Origin: JAUVIB01 sp964424545 | GTDB taxonomy: Bacteria > Calditrichota > Calditrichia > Calditrichales > Calditrichaceae | Reading direction: 5' to 3' | Length of the DNA stretch: 41,633 nucleotides | Assembly (NCBI GenBank): GCA_964424545.1 | Contig: CAYRJN010000006.1 | Coordinates: 1-41,633 of the forward strand | Shown: positions 9,101 to 16,457 of the stretch, in pieces | Layout: the number at the start of each line of letters is the position of its first letter | Position numbering within the stretch: the first letter of the stretch is position 1 | Made by a program: the position numbers and the translations under genes | The notes under the pieces: generated by a model | What the model was told of the DNA's origin: nothing | What the model saw: only the letters and a program-made list of their open reading frames with translations | The model's database searches: none

Positions 9101-9232
9101 CTCGGATTGCACATAATGCCAATCAAAATCTCTGTAGTGTACTTTATTTTTACCAAAGGATTGAGCCGATATCAGAGAAACCGTTAACAATAAAATAAAA
9201 ACGCTATTTTTTATCAAATTTTGCGTGTACAT
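6155..9232 (-). CDS. Outer-membrane protein: HEXXH peptidase-like domain, TolB-type propeller and C-terminal beta-barrel
   Basis: The 1025-residue protein has three parts. After a signal peptide ending near LISAQS, residues 25-290 hold a peptidase-MA-like domain with HELVH at 137-141 and WFAEGLAEYF about 30 residues later, so both zinc histidines and a third glutamate ligand are present. Residues 290-570 hold at least five PD40/TolB-type propeller blades, such as WSPDGNKVTFAAK, WSPDGERIVFVSDRT and FSPDGKKLMYVSDRT. A lysine/glutamate-rich linker follows, and residues 660-1025 look like an outer-membrane barrel of the surface-antigen (BamA-like) type, ending in an aromatic residue (YYWSMGIDF). 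I chose the second ATG (9232), which has GAGG six bases before it, over the one at 9244. It may be a surface or periplasmic protease, or an assembly factor; the substrate is unknown. Confidence 0.85.
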   Translation of the reverse strand: MYTQNLIKNSVFILLLTVSLISAQSFGKNKVHYRDFDWHYVQSEHFDVYFYRGAYKLATFVAREAERDYRFLKKDFGYSIKKRITIVLYKSHNDWQETNVVDTYLPEGVGGVTELFKNRVVIPFEGSYAQLRHVLHHELVHAVMNDMLYGGSIQSIVSGQVSPVPLWFAEGLAEYFSVGWDIKAEMFVRDATINNMLPPIKYLNYYLAYQGGMSVFRYISHKYGREKIAEIIHKMNGAFRLDGAFKSALGIDLKELSEDWQKQMRKDYWPSINRYKESSEIARALTDHKKEKNYLNIAPAISPTGDKLVFLSNMDGNISIYLMDIIEEKIRRKLIEGESDVDFEELHWLSPGMSWSPDGNKVTFAAKAGDRDALYIYDVVTDKVKQYKFDLDGVFSAIWSPKGNEIVFTGLKNEASDLYLFDVKTHQIKNITNDIFTDVNPEWSPDGERIVFVSDRTFYVDTVKTPKNFTMADYNFMENDIYVVNRDGSNMRRITHTKNANEDDPIFSPDGKKLMYVSDRTGIYNIYIHDLSDTVSYPVTNLISGAFQLSIDKKGETLVFSSFSEGGWDIYKLENPFDMKEVKVDSTDFVKHKDEDRPKADEEVKADSLIAKKAASDKASEKVADYEHYVFSKMGSGGAPKLQKTELKEEEYKFSDGNYKVRRYRVKFSPDIIDGAAEINTLWGFQAYTQLTFSDVLGNHRIMLGTNLVFDLRNSQISAQYWYLPKRINWGTGLFNYSNTYYSTTFGLQRFRNYGITGTMSYPFDKFKRFDFSVIWLNADLEFLQINKQMEHIRAVIPTLQYVYDKSEWGMFAPLKGFRGLASLKGSPKYTRESLEFTTLKFDLRKYFQIYENYSFAARLATGFSRGADPQNFYLGGVPNWLNGKYIVNRDIVTASIKDVYFAEFVMPLRGAYYYQQVGNNFMLVNLEFRFPFIPYMQLGMPPIVLGNIQGVLFSDIGMAWKTGEHIDFFGFDDGIISNGKNPITSIGVGLRTYFIFMLKWDVAWRYNTHGFSDPIYYWSMGIDF

Positions 9233-9404
9233 TAATATCCTCATCCGTCTTAAGCTGCGTTAAAATTAAGAATTACTTATAATACAATCAAGAAATTGCA
9301 TAAAAAACTGACTTTATACTATTTTTTTTTTAAATTAAGGACGCTTGACCACAAGCACATCCAATTGACCTAACTCTTTTATCATTAACTTCATCAAAAA
9401 CAAC

Positions 9405-9824
9405 ATGAAACAAAAGGTTATTTTGAATATTACTAAATTATTTCTCTTTAATCGTCTATTTTTTATACTACTGCTTACCATAAATTTAACGTTTTTAAAT
9501 TTAAATTGTTCTAAAAATGAAAACGCCGATTTTATTGATGAAGATCAATTCGTGGATATTTTGGCAAGACTCATGATAATAGAACAACTTAAAATAGGAC
9601 AAACAGAAAAACTACCGCTCATTAAACAGGTTTTTAAGGAATATCACACCGACAACGCCGCGTTTAATGCATATAAGAAAAGATATGAAAACGACACCAA
9701 ACATTGGATAAATATCTATAAAAAAGTTGAAAAACGGATTAGAGAACTTTCATCTCCGAACAAATTACTGACTCCGAAAAACTATTCAAAAAGAGATACA
9801 AATGCGGTTAGACATAAAGAATAA
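9405..9824 (+). CDS. DUF4296-like lipoprotein
   Basis: This 139-residue protein starts with a long hydrophobic signal (residues 10-34) ending LNLNC with Cys35, a lipoprotein-type site with an unusual Asn before the Cys. The mature part begins DEDQFVDILARLMIIEQL, then VFKEYHTDNAAFNAYKKRYEND and a helical IYKKVEKRIREL. That order (an 'x-x-D-ILx-L' helix, a short 'Y-x-x-D/E-xF' turn, then a tyrosine-rich helix) fits the DUF4296 family of small FCB-group lipoproteins. No function is established. It overlaps the next gene by 23 bases, so the two are probably translated together. Confidence 0.65.
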   Translation: MKQKVILNITKLFLFNRLFFILLLTINLTFLNLNCSKNENADFIDEDQFVDILARLMIIEQLKIGQTEKLPLIKQVFKEYHTDNAAFNAYKKRYENDTKHWINIYKKVEKRIRELSSPNKLLTPKNYSKRDTNAVRHKE

Positions 9825-11187
9825 ATGGTATTTACTCTTTGGCATTTATACATTTTTTATTATTTACGGGACAACGCTTCCATTTAATTTTACGATCTCT
9901 GATAAAATTATTTCAAATCATGCTAATTCGATACTCACGGCCATTAGTAAGCACGACCCGTTATACCGATCGTACAGTTATGACCTTTTTGCCAATATCC
10001 TCTTTTTTATGCCTTTCGGCTTTTTCTTATTTAACGGTATGGTAAATCGTCTATCAGAAAAAAAAATAATTATTATTTTTATTAAAATCACCCTATTCGG
10101 TTTATTACTTAGCGCCATGGTTGAAACCGTACAGATATTCACTATTGATCGCAACCCGTCCATAAGCGATATTTTAATGAATACATTAGGCACCGTCTTA
10201 GGGATAATTGGCGGCTATTTATTGTTGCATTTTGATCTTAGGAAAAAACTCCAACGAAAAATAAAATATTTAATAATGGACCCTGATCGCTTGATTTTAA
10301 TCACCTACCTGTTATTTCTATTGCTGGCCGGCTTGGTTCCTTTTGACATTACGATTGAACCTTCCAAAATAATAAAAAATATCAAATCATTGAACTCTTC
10401 ACAAAATCTTACGGTTGACGCTCCGCGCACCCTTTTTAATCTGATATTTATTTGGGGCACCGCCGGTTATGTTATTTCCAGATATTTGCGCAAATCCAGG
10501 GATATAAACAATTATTTTAAGCAAACCGCTGCTTCAATTACGTATGGATTTGTTTATGTTGTATTTATAGAAATATTGCAACTTTTTATTATAACTCAGA
10601 ACGCCTCAATAGCGGATATTTTTATCGGATGGTTAGGTGTTTTGTATGGTATTGCAGCCTATCAATATTTTCATAAAGATTTGTTTAAGAAAGGTAATCG
10701 GGAAGCATGGCATTCTTATTCTGAAAATAAAAATATTTTTTATTTTATTATGTTAAATTATATTGCCTTTGTTTTTTATAAATATGCCTATCCCTTCTCT
10801 GTGGAAACTTCCGGCGATGTTTTGATTACAAAGCTGCATTTTTTCTTTTTTAATGTCAATTCCTATATACCGGGACCAAAAATTATAACGCTTTTAAAGA
10901 TGTCCGTAAAAAACATGACGCTCTTCTTACCAGCGGGGATGATGCTGAAAGAAGCCGAGTACAAATGGCCATATCTGCTTTCAAACAGCTTAACCAAGCT
11001 GAGTTTAATCGCTCTTTTCGTCGCCTATGTTAAAACCGTTCAGTTTTTTAACGCGGTTCAATTACCCTATTTTTTCGATTTAGTGGGTATCAGCTTGGGA
11101 ACCGCCGCCGGGTACATCTTTTGGAAAGATTTTAAATCCGTATTGATTCGGAGCGAAAAAAAAGACAATAATTATGTCAGAGAATAA
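9802..11187 (+). CDS. Membrane protein with three tandem VanZ-like modules
   Basis: The 461-residue protein is highly hydrophobic. It repeats one pattern three times (about residues 10-143, 165-290 and 312-443): a helix ending in a PF motif (TTLPFNFTIS, GLVPFDITIEP, YAYPFSVETS), a helix like FANILFFMPFGFFL, and a final unit with E-x-x-Q and D residues (ETVQIFTIDRNPSISDILMN, EILQLFIITQNASIADIF, KTVQFFNAVQLPYFFDLV) followed by a glycine-rich helix ending GGY, AAY or AGY. The third copy has Lys in place of the Glu. VanZ-like proteins are small membrane proteins linked to glycopeptide tolerance and of unclear biochemistry. Normal members have one module of about 130-170 residues. It is coupled to the upstream lipoprotein. 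Confidence 0.75.
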   Translation: MRLDIKNKWYLLFGIYTFFIIYGTTLPFNFTISDKIISNHANSILTAISKHDPLYRSYSYDLFANILFFMPFGFFLFNGMVNRLSEKKIIIIFIKITLFGLLLSAMVETVQIFTIDRNPSISDILMNTLGTVLGIIGGYLLLHFDLRKKLQRKIKYLIMDPDRLILITYLLFLLLAGLVPFDITIEPSKIIKNIKSLNSSQNLTVDAPRTLFNLIFIWGTAGYVISRYLRKSRDINNYFKQTAASITYGFVYVVFIEILQLFIITQNASIADIFIGWLGVLYGIAAYQYFHKDLFKKGNREAWHSYSENKNIFYFIMLNYIAFVFYKYAYPFSVETSGDVLITKLHFFFFNVNSYIPGPKIITLLKMSVKNMTLFLPAGMMLKEAEYKWPYLLSNSLTKLSLIALFVAYVKTVQFFNAVQLPYFFDLVGISLGTAAGYIFWKDFKSVLIRSEKKDNNYVRE

Positions 11188-11272
11188 GTACATTAAGAAA
11201 AATATCGATTTTTTTCGGTAAAATTTTGGGAGAAACAGCTATTAACAATAATATTAGTACGGATATTATCTA

Positions 11273-13228
11273 TCAATCGGCAAGAAGGTAATATGTCCAT
11301 ATTATACTTGCCGCTGTAAGCGTAGAATCAGGACAAGCGCAACATTTATTATCGCTTCCTTCTATAAAAAAATCAGGAAAACAGCCCATCACATGCTTAT
11401 CTTTTTCTTTTAAGACGTCTTTAAAATAATTCCAAAGTTTTATACTCCAATTTTTATCTTCCGCCCTATATTTTTTACAAGTTTGAACGTATAATGCCAT
11501 GGTAAACGGCCAAATTGCACCGTTGTAATAGGCGGGGCTTTTTGAAAATACCGTTTTTTTATCGCCGTATATATAATTATCATCTTTTTTGGACAAAGAA
11601 CGTAATCCGTAAGGCGTTAATAATTCGTTATCAATTCTTTTGAGAATTTTAAGAACGTCTTCTTGCTCAAGCGGAGTAAATGATAATGATAGCGGAATTA
11701 ACTGATTGATTCGAAAAGATTTGTTTTTTATTTTCTTATTTACAAAATCGTATAGAGATTCTTCTTTTTCATTATAAAAGGTTTTTATAAAGTTTTGTTG
11801 TATTTTATTGGCGTATTTGGCGTATTTTCCCGCATCGCGATTCTTACCGATCTTACCGGTAAACTTTTCCATTACTTTAAAGGCATTAAACCATAGAGCA
11901 TTAATTTCCAGCAACAAATCATAACGGATAACATGTCCCCTTTCATCACGCAACCTTATCCAGTTTGAATCTTGGGTAGGACTACCGGTTAATAATAAAT
12001 TATCGGAACCGCTCTTAATAGTAAATTTTTTATTTTTCTTATAAGCATCAATTATCCCCGCCAAGGCGGCTAATGCTTCCTCTTCAATAAATTTTATATC
12101 GCTTGTCAATTCGTAATAACGATATAAAATTTCAAACAGCCATAATGATATATCGGCTCTAAAATCATTTTCATTAATATTTTTTATGTTATAATATTCG
12201 GGAAGAACGCCGTCATCAAGATAGGATATAATTGTTTTAATAATCCGCTTAAAATCATCAAACCGCCTATTCACCCAAGTAAGACCCTGAAGAGAGAAAA
12301 TTGCGTCCGCTATTGACAAATTATGAAAAATCGTCGATGAAATGATACGGCTTTCATTGCGCCTCGTTAAAATAGAACCGTTTAACTTACAGAAGATTTC
12401 TTGAACATCTCGATTTTTAAAAGTGGCAATTTTAGAGAAATTTTCTCTGTTTATAAATTCATTGCGATAAATATATTCGTAATCGTAAGAAAACGAATGT
12501 AACTCTTCGGTGGAGAAATACAAAGTAAACGATTCGTATGGTTTGATGATTACCTGAAAAAATCCCGGATTAAAAAGGTCCTCATTCCAATTGGAGAATT
12601 TGTATTTATCCATATCGTATTCAAAATTATGATACCATAATGTTGCCTTTTGATACTCTCCTTTTTTAAAATAGGCATAGAGTTCAGGCATTCCGGCTCT
12701 CGGAACCCAGCGAATAAAATCATACCCGATATAACTATCGGTATTATATCCTTTAATCCCCGTAGATATTTCCGTGTTTTTTCTGGCGGTTAAAAACGGT
12801 TTAATAATTAACTCTACGGGTTCCCCTTGATTTTTTAACTCATAGTTCACCACAAGAATTGATTGCTCTTTTAACAAAAACAATGTTTTCTGGAAAATAC
12901 GACCTTCAATATCAAACGTAAATTTTATAAAAGGTTCTTGCTCAAAAGAGATAAGATAGCGATATCCTTTAGGAAAAATATTGGATTTAAATTTATTGGT
13001 AGATATTTCATGAACCTGATTACCGATAAAGACGGATTCCTCTACCTTGGCAAGCAAAGCTATTGCTTCGTCGCGAGCAGGATGTTTAACAACAAACAGA
13101 CCGTTTTCTCTTCTTGTATTCATTCCGATGCAAGTTGAAAAAGCATAATCGCCGCGGCTGTTTTTATCTATCCATGAAAATTGTGAAGCTTTATCGAAAT
13201 CGTTTAGTATCTCTTTATCTATTTTCAT
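11273..13228 (-). CDS. Glycogen debranching enzyme-like protein (amylo-alpha-1,6-glucosidase family), divergent
   Basis: The 651-residue protein has the N-terminal beta-sandwich of bacterial debranching enzymes, with FSWIDKNSRGDYAFSTCIG and NTRRENGLFVV, then an (alpha/alpha)6-type barrel from about residue 280, with LQGLTWVNRRFDD, ADISLWLFE and LLEINALWFNAFKV and, near the C-terminus, YNGAIWPFTMALY. Those features place it in the GDE family, which removes alpha-1,6 branches from glycogen. However, the usual W-G-R-D-T signature reads SIADA, and W-M-D-A reads WIRL, so key conserved acids are altered and activity should not be assumed. I chose ATG 13228 (AAAGG four to five bases before it) over a TTG at 13240. 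No other glycogen gene is nearby. A CRP-type site lies upstream. Confidence 0.75.
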   Translation of the reverse strand: MKIDKEILNDFDKASQFSWIDKNSRGDYAFSTCIGMNTRRENGLFVVKHPARDEAIALLAKVEESVFIGNQVHEISTNKFKSNIFPKGYRYLISFEQEPFIKFTFDIEGRIFQKTLFLLKEQSILVVNYELKNQGEPVELIIKPFLTARKNTEISTGIKGYNTDSYIGYDFIRWVPRAGMPELYAYFKKGEYQKATLWYHNFEYDMDKYKFSNWNEDLFNPGFFQVIIKPYESFTLYFSTEELHSFSYDYEYIYRNEFINRENFSKIATFKNRDVQEIFCKLNGSILTRRNESRIISSTIFHNLSIADAIFSLQGLTWVNRRFDDFKRIIKTIISYLDDGVLPEYYNIKNINENDFRADISLWLFEILYRYYELTSDIKFIEEEALAALAGIIDAYKKNKKFTIKSGSDNLLLTGSPTQDSNWIRLRDERGHVIRYDLLLEINALWFNAFKVMEKFTGKIGKNRDAGKYAKYANKIQQNFIKTFYNEKEESLYDFVNKKIKNKSFRINQLIPLSLSFTPLEQEDVLKILKRIDNELLTPYGLRSLSKKDDNYIYGDKKTVFSKSPAYYNGAIWPFTMALYVQTCKKYRAEDKNWSIKLWNYFKDVLKEKDKHVMGCFPDFFIEGSDNKCCACPDSTLTAASIIWTYYLLAD

Positions 13229-13341
13229 TTCGCCTTTCAATATTCCAATTCAAATACATTAGACCGAATATAAGAAATTTTTCGAATCGGTTAAACTTAA
13301 ACTTTAATTTGATCGTCAATATTTCAAAAATATTTTATTTT

Positions 13342-13357
13342 TGTGATGCTCATCACA
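13342..13357. promoter_or_regulatory. CRP/FNR-type operator upstream of the debranching-like gene
   Basis: TGTGATGCTCATCACA is a perfect match to the TGTGA-N6-TCACA consensus of CRP-family activators. It lies 114 bases before the debranching-like ATG, a reasonable activator distance. The core TGATGCTCAT (13344-13353) is repeated in inverted form as ATGAGCATCA at 13385-13394. Confidence 0.5.
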
Positions 13358-13472
13358 TACAAAATTTTATTTATTTCACTGCAAATGAGCATCAAATACA
13401 GAACCGATCCAAGTTTTATATTACAATATTTTCTATAAAATGAAAAATCCTAACGAATCGGAACGCTAATCG

Positions 13473-14375
13473 TTAAATCATCTCCCTGAGAAAATACAGA
13501 GGATCACGCGGAGGTTTATAATTGAAAAGTTTTTTAAGTCTTTCTATTTTTGCAATAAATTTATTGACCTCCGCTTTATTTGTTTGTTTATATTCCAATT
13601 TTGATTGACTATTTGTCATGCGAATTATTCTTTCCCCTAATTCTATTAATGTTGTTCCCCGTCCCGAACCGATATTTACCGCTGTTTCCTTTGTTATTTC
13701 GGCATGCGTCATCGCTTTTATGAAAACATCTACCACTATTTCAACGGAGACAAAATCAATGATTTTATCCTTTCCGTAAATCTTGAAATTTCGATTTTGT
13801 TTTGCATTTTGAATAAAAATGGGAATCACGCGTCCGAAATCACGCGCGCCGTAAACATTCGACAAACGAAAAATGACTACATCCATTAAGCCCATATTGC
13901 GAAATACACGACAATATATTTCTCCTGCCGCTTTCCCTGCGCCATATGCATTCTTTGAATTTAGAGGATGTTCTTCATCCACCGGCAGGTATTGTGCCTC
14001 TCCATATGCTTCGCGGGACGATGAAAAAACAACGCGTTTTACTCCGGCATCCAAAGAGGCCTTTAGTACATTATAAGTTCCTATAACATTTGTTTCAAAA
14101 GAGTAATCCAGATCGCTCACGGCGCCCAAGACATTCGATTGAGCGGCAAGATGATAGACAACATCCACACCGGAGAACAGATCGCGAATATCGTCATAAT
14201 ATCGAATATCCGCCTTATGAAAAGCAATGCGTTTGTTATTGATATGTTTTTCAATATTGCTCATTTTACCGCGGTGTAAATTATCAAGCACAGCCAAATG
14301 ATTTTCATTTTGGCTCAATTTATCAACAAGATGGCTACCAATAAAGCCTGCGCCTCCGGTAATTAGAATATTCAT
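13473..14375 (-). CDS. NAD-dependent epimerase/dehydratase (UDP-glucose 4-epimerase-like)
   Basis: The 300-residue protein is an extended short-chain dehydrogenase. The N-terminus has the nucleotide-binding GGAGFIG pattern at residues 7-13. The catalytic set is present: SSSREAYG near 118-125 and YGAGK, with Tyr144 and Lys148. Family members interconvert or dehydrate nucleotide sugars used for envelope polysaccharides; the exact substrate cannot be read. A C-terminal YKPPRDP-type end is typical of GalE-like proteins. I chose ATG 14375 because GAGG is nine bases upstream of it but directly touches the alternative ATG at 14384. The small membrane protein gene ends 15 bases upstream, so the two are probably one transcript. 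Confidence 0.85.
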   Translation of the reverse strand: MNILITGGAGFIGSHLVDKLSQNENHLAVLDNLHRGKMSNIEKHINNKRIAFHKADIRYYDDIRDLFSGVDVVYHLAAQSNVLGAVSDLDYSFETNVIGTYNVLKASLDAGVKRVVFSSSREAYGEAQYLPVDEEHPLNSKNAYGAGKAAGEIYCRVFRNMGLMDVVIFRLSNVYGARDFGRVIPIFIQNAKQNRNFKIYGKDKIIDFVSVEIVVDVFIKAMTHAEITKETAVNIGSGRGTTLIELGERIIRMTNSQSKLEYKQTNKAEVNKFIAKIERLKKLFNYKPPRDPLYFLREMI

Positions 14376-14390
14376 TATTTTCATCCTCGA

Positions 14391-14624
14391 TTATATTTGA
14401 TAAAACAAACCAAATACAAGAGCAACAATAAAAATCAAAGCAACCGAAACAAGGAAAATGATTAAAGATGCCTTTGCCCAATTTTCAATACTTTTATTAG
14501 CTTTTCCGCCGAAAGCCCATACAAAAATCATTACAACATTAACCAAAGGTATGGCGCTGATAAGCAGAACAAATATCCACTCTTTAATGGAAACAGGCTG
14601 CTGACTTTGCTGTTGCTCGCTCAT
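14391..14624 (-). CDS. Small two-helix membrane protein of unknown function
   Basis: The 77-residue protein has a glutamine-rich start, then two hydrophobic helices (about residues 15-33 and 48-73) with a short loop containing WAFGGKANKSIENWAKA. Proteins with this layout are common as small uncharacterised genes in FCB bacteria. It sits directly before the epimerase gene with 15 bases between, so it may be an accessory membrane factor of that pathway; that is inference from position only. Confidence 0.7.
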   Translation of the reverse strand: MSEQQQSQQPVSIKEWIFVLLISAIPLVNVVMIFVWAFGGKANKSIENWAKASLIIFLVSVALIFIVALVFGLFYQI

Positions 14625-14768
14625 AATATTCCCCTATTTTTATTGAAATAAAATCCTTCGTTTCAAAATAATATAAATAAAATATTTATTCATCGCGAAC
14701 TTACTTCTTTCTTTTCGTCTTAAATCCGCAACAAAAAAAATATTAATCGCTTGCGAAAATCATGGTAG

Positions 14769-14787
14769 GCTTTCTCCGGAAGAAAGC
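14769..14787. repeat. Short perfect hairpin in the yajQ/small-membrane-protein gap
   Basis: GCTTTCT (14769-14775) pairs with AGAAAGC (14781-14787) around a CCGGA loop. No T-tract follows on the minus strand, so it is not clearly a terminator; it could be an mRNA leader structure of the small membrane protein transcript. Confidence 0.35.
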
Positions 14788-14846
14788 AAATTTCTTTTAT
14801 ACTTTAAAATAATCAAGAAAATCTATACACGATTTGCACTTTAAAT

Positions 14847-14882
14847 ATATAAAAACAGACAAAAAGCTTTGTAATCTGTTTT
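14847..14882 (-). terminator. Rho-independent terminator at the end of yajQ
   Basis: Read leftward, AAAACAGA pairs with TCTGTTTT (plus-strand arms 14852-14859 and 14875-14882) and is followed by a T-rich tail. The hairpin begins within the yajQ stop codon. The inner ACAAA/TTTGT can extend the stem. Confidence 0.6.
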
Positions 14883-15363
14883 AATCTCTAAAGTTTTCAA
14901 ATTGCAACGGAATACCAAAATCGGTCTCTTTGAACATAGCGATTACCGTCTGCAGATCATCCCGTTTTTTGCCGCTTATGCGTACTTTTTCGCCTTGAAT
15001 GGCCGCTTGTACTTTCATCTTTTTATCTTTAACCATTTTAACCATTTTTTTTGCAATTTCTTTTTCGATACCCTGTTTGACCGTAATCTCCTGACGCACG
15101 CCTTTACCCGATTCGAGCATTTTGCCGGGTGAGATAAATTTCAGATCAATTTTCCGTTTGACCAATTTTGTTTTTAAAATATCCATCATTTGGTTAACCT
15201 GAAACTCGGTTTCCGAATATAGGGTAATAATATCATCCTGAAATTCATATTTGGAACCGGTTCCCTTAAAATCGAAACGCGTGGTCACCTCTTTATTGGC
15301 TTGATCTACGGCGTTCGTTAGTTCATGCATATTGATTTCCGAAACCACATCAAACGAAGGCAT
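14881..15363 (-). CDS. yajQ: YajQ-family nucleotide-binding protein
   Basis: The 160-residue protein is full length for the family. It begins MPSFDVVSEINMHELTNAVD, contains RFDFKGT in the first third, and ends DFGIPLQFENFRD, all diagnostic. YajQ proteins have two ferredoxin-like folds; some members bind cyclic di-GMP and act as co-regulators, and others bind nucleic acids or nucleotides. They are cytoplasmic. It sits between the broken hydrolase upstream and a terminator overlapping its own stop codon. A small gap separates it from the hydrolase remnant, so it may share the long leftward transcript that begins at lon or at mfd. Confidence 0.93.
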   Translation of the reverse strand: MPSFDVVSEINMHELTNAVDQANKEVTTRFDFKGTGSKYEFQDDIITLYSETEFQVNQMMDILKTKLVKRKIDLKFISPGKMLESGKGVRQEITVKQGIEKEIAKKMVKMVKDKKMKVQAAIQGEKVRISGKKRDDLQTVIAMFKETDFGIPLQFENFRD

Positions 15364-15477
15364 AAATTTCCCTTTCTTTTTATTTAGATTTTTTTACTGT
15401 GTTTACAAGTTTCGTTTCGCCTAAAGCCAAAACCCAAAATCGTCTCTCATTCAATTTTTTTTCTTTTAGGATCCTAA

Positions 15478-16436
15478 TCAATGTTTTGGCGGTTCATCCG
15501 ACGGCTCGTCGCCCAATTCAAAGGTTCCCCAATGAACGGCCAGCATATTGCGCGCCTTCAAATCGGACAGCGCTTGTACGGCCTCCTTAGGGCTGAGATG
15601 CACCGAACGCATAAACCAACGAGGCAAATACGCGCCGATGGGCAAAGCGGCAACATCAAACGGGCCGTACTTGCGGCCTATTTCTTTAAATCCGGAAAAA
15701 TAGCCCGTATCGCCGGAGTAATAAAAGCGTTCTTGCTTTGATAATACCACCCAACCGCACCATAACGTTTTATTTTCGTTATAATATAATCGTCCCGATT
15801 CGTGTTGGGCCTGTGTACAGCAAAAACGAACGCCGTTAAATTTGAATTCATCCCACCAATCCAGCTCAATATAACGCCTAATACCGAGAGCATCAAAATA
15901 TTTTCCGTACCGAGTGGAATCACATAAAATACATTGCCGCCAAAACGACGGATTGTATTAAAATCCAAATGATCATAATGGTTGTGCTTAATATCGATAT
16001 CGGGTAACTCTTCAAAAGAAAGCCCGGGCGGCGTTACACGCTTCGGCCCCAAAAAAGACACCGGAGACGCCCTTTCACTCCATATGGGGTCGGTTAAAAT
16101 ATTAACGCCGTTTAATTGTATCAAAACGGTAGAATGACCAATCCACGTAACGGTAAATTGTTGGCGGTTCCGAGTAAGAAACGCAACATCAGGATGAGCA
16201 AATTTAAAATCATATTGCGATGGACGAGACGGTTTGTTACCGTTGATTTTATCCCAGATTAGCCATTTAAAAATATCCCGTATTGATCGTTCTTTATAAG
16301 TCGTATAGGGATTTTTAAAGCCGTTTCCGGAATAATGATTCATTGAAATCGAGTCGTTTTGCGGAAAAATATAACCGGGTACGCATAAAAGATATAAAAC
16401 AGGAAGCAGCTTTATATTTTTATTTATAAATTTCAA
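15478..16436 (-). pseudogene. Metallo-beta-lactamase-fold hydrolase (NAPE-PLD/UlaG-like), frameshifted
   Basis: The gene reads in two frames. The first part (from about 16436, a TTG start, with a signal-like LLPVLYLLCVPGYIFP) holds TVTWIGHSTVLIQLNG, LTDPIWSERASP and the metal motif HNHYDHLD. At about 15901-15904 the frame is lost: a run of four T (A in the gene) needs one more base to read KYFDALGIRRYIELDWWDEF, then FYYSGDTGYFSGFKEIGRKY, LPIGAYLPRWFM and AVHWGTFELGDEP in the second frame, ending at 15478. In addition, about four residues are missing before the HNHYDH motif (relatives have a VLIS-type strand there). Family members hydrolyse N-acyl-phosphatidylethanolamine or sugar lactones; the normal length is about 320-340 residues. 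A homopolymer sequencing error could explain the frameshift but not the in-frame deletion. Confidence 0.8.
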
Positions 16437-16457
16437 AAGTTTAATAAAAGAACTAAA

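Noticed and set aside
11188..11272. A terminator between the convergent VanZ-like and debranching-like genes
   Set aside because: The only self-complementary piece is a short A/T run around ATCGAT, with no G+C stem.
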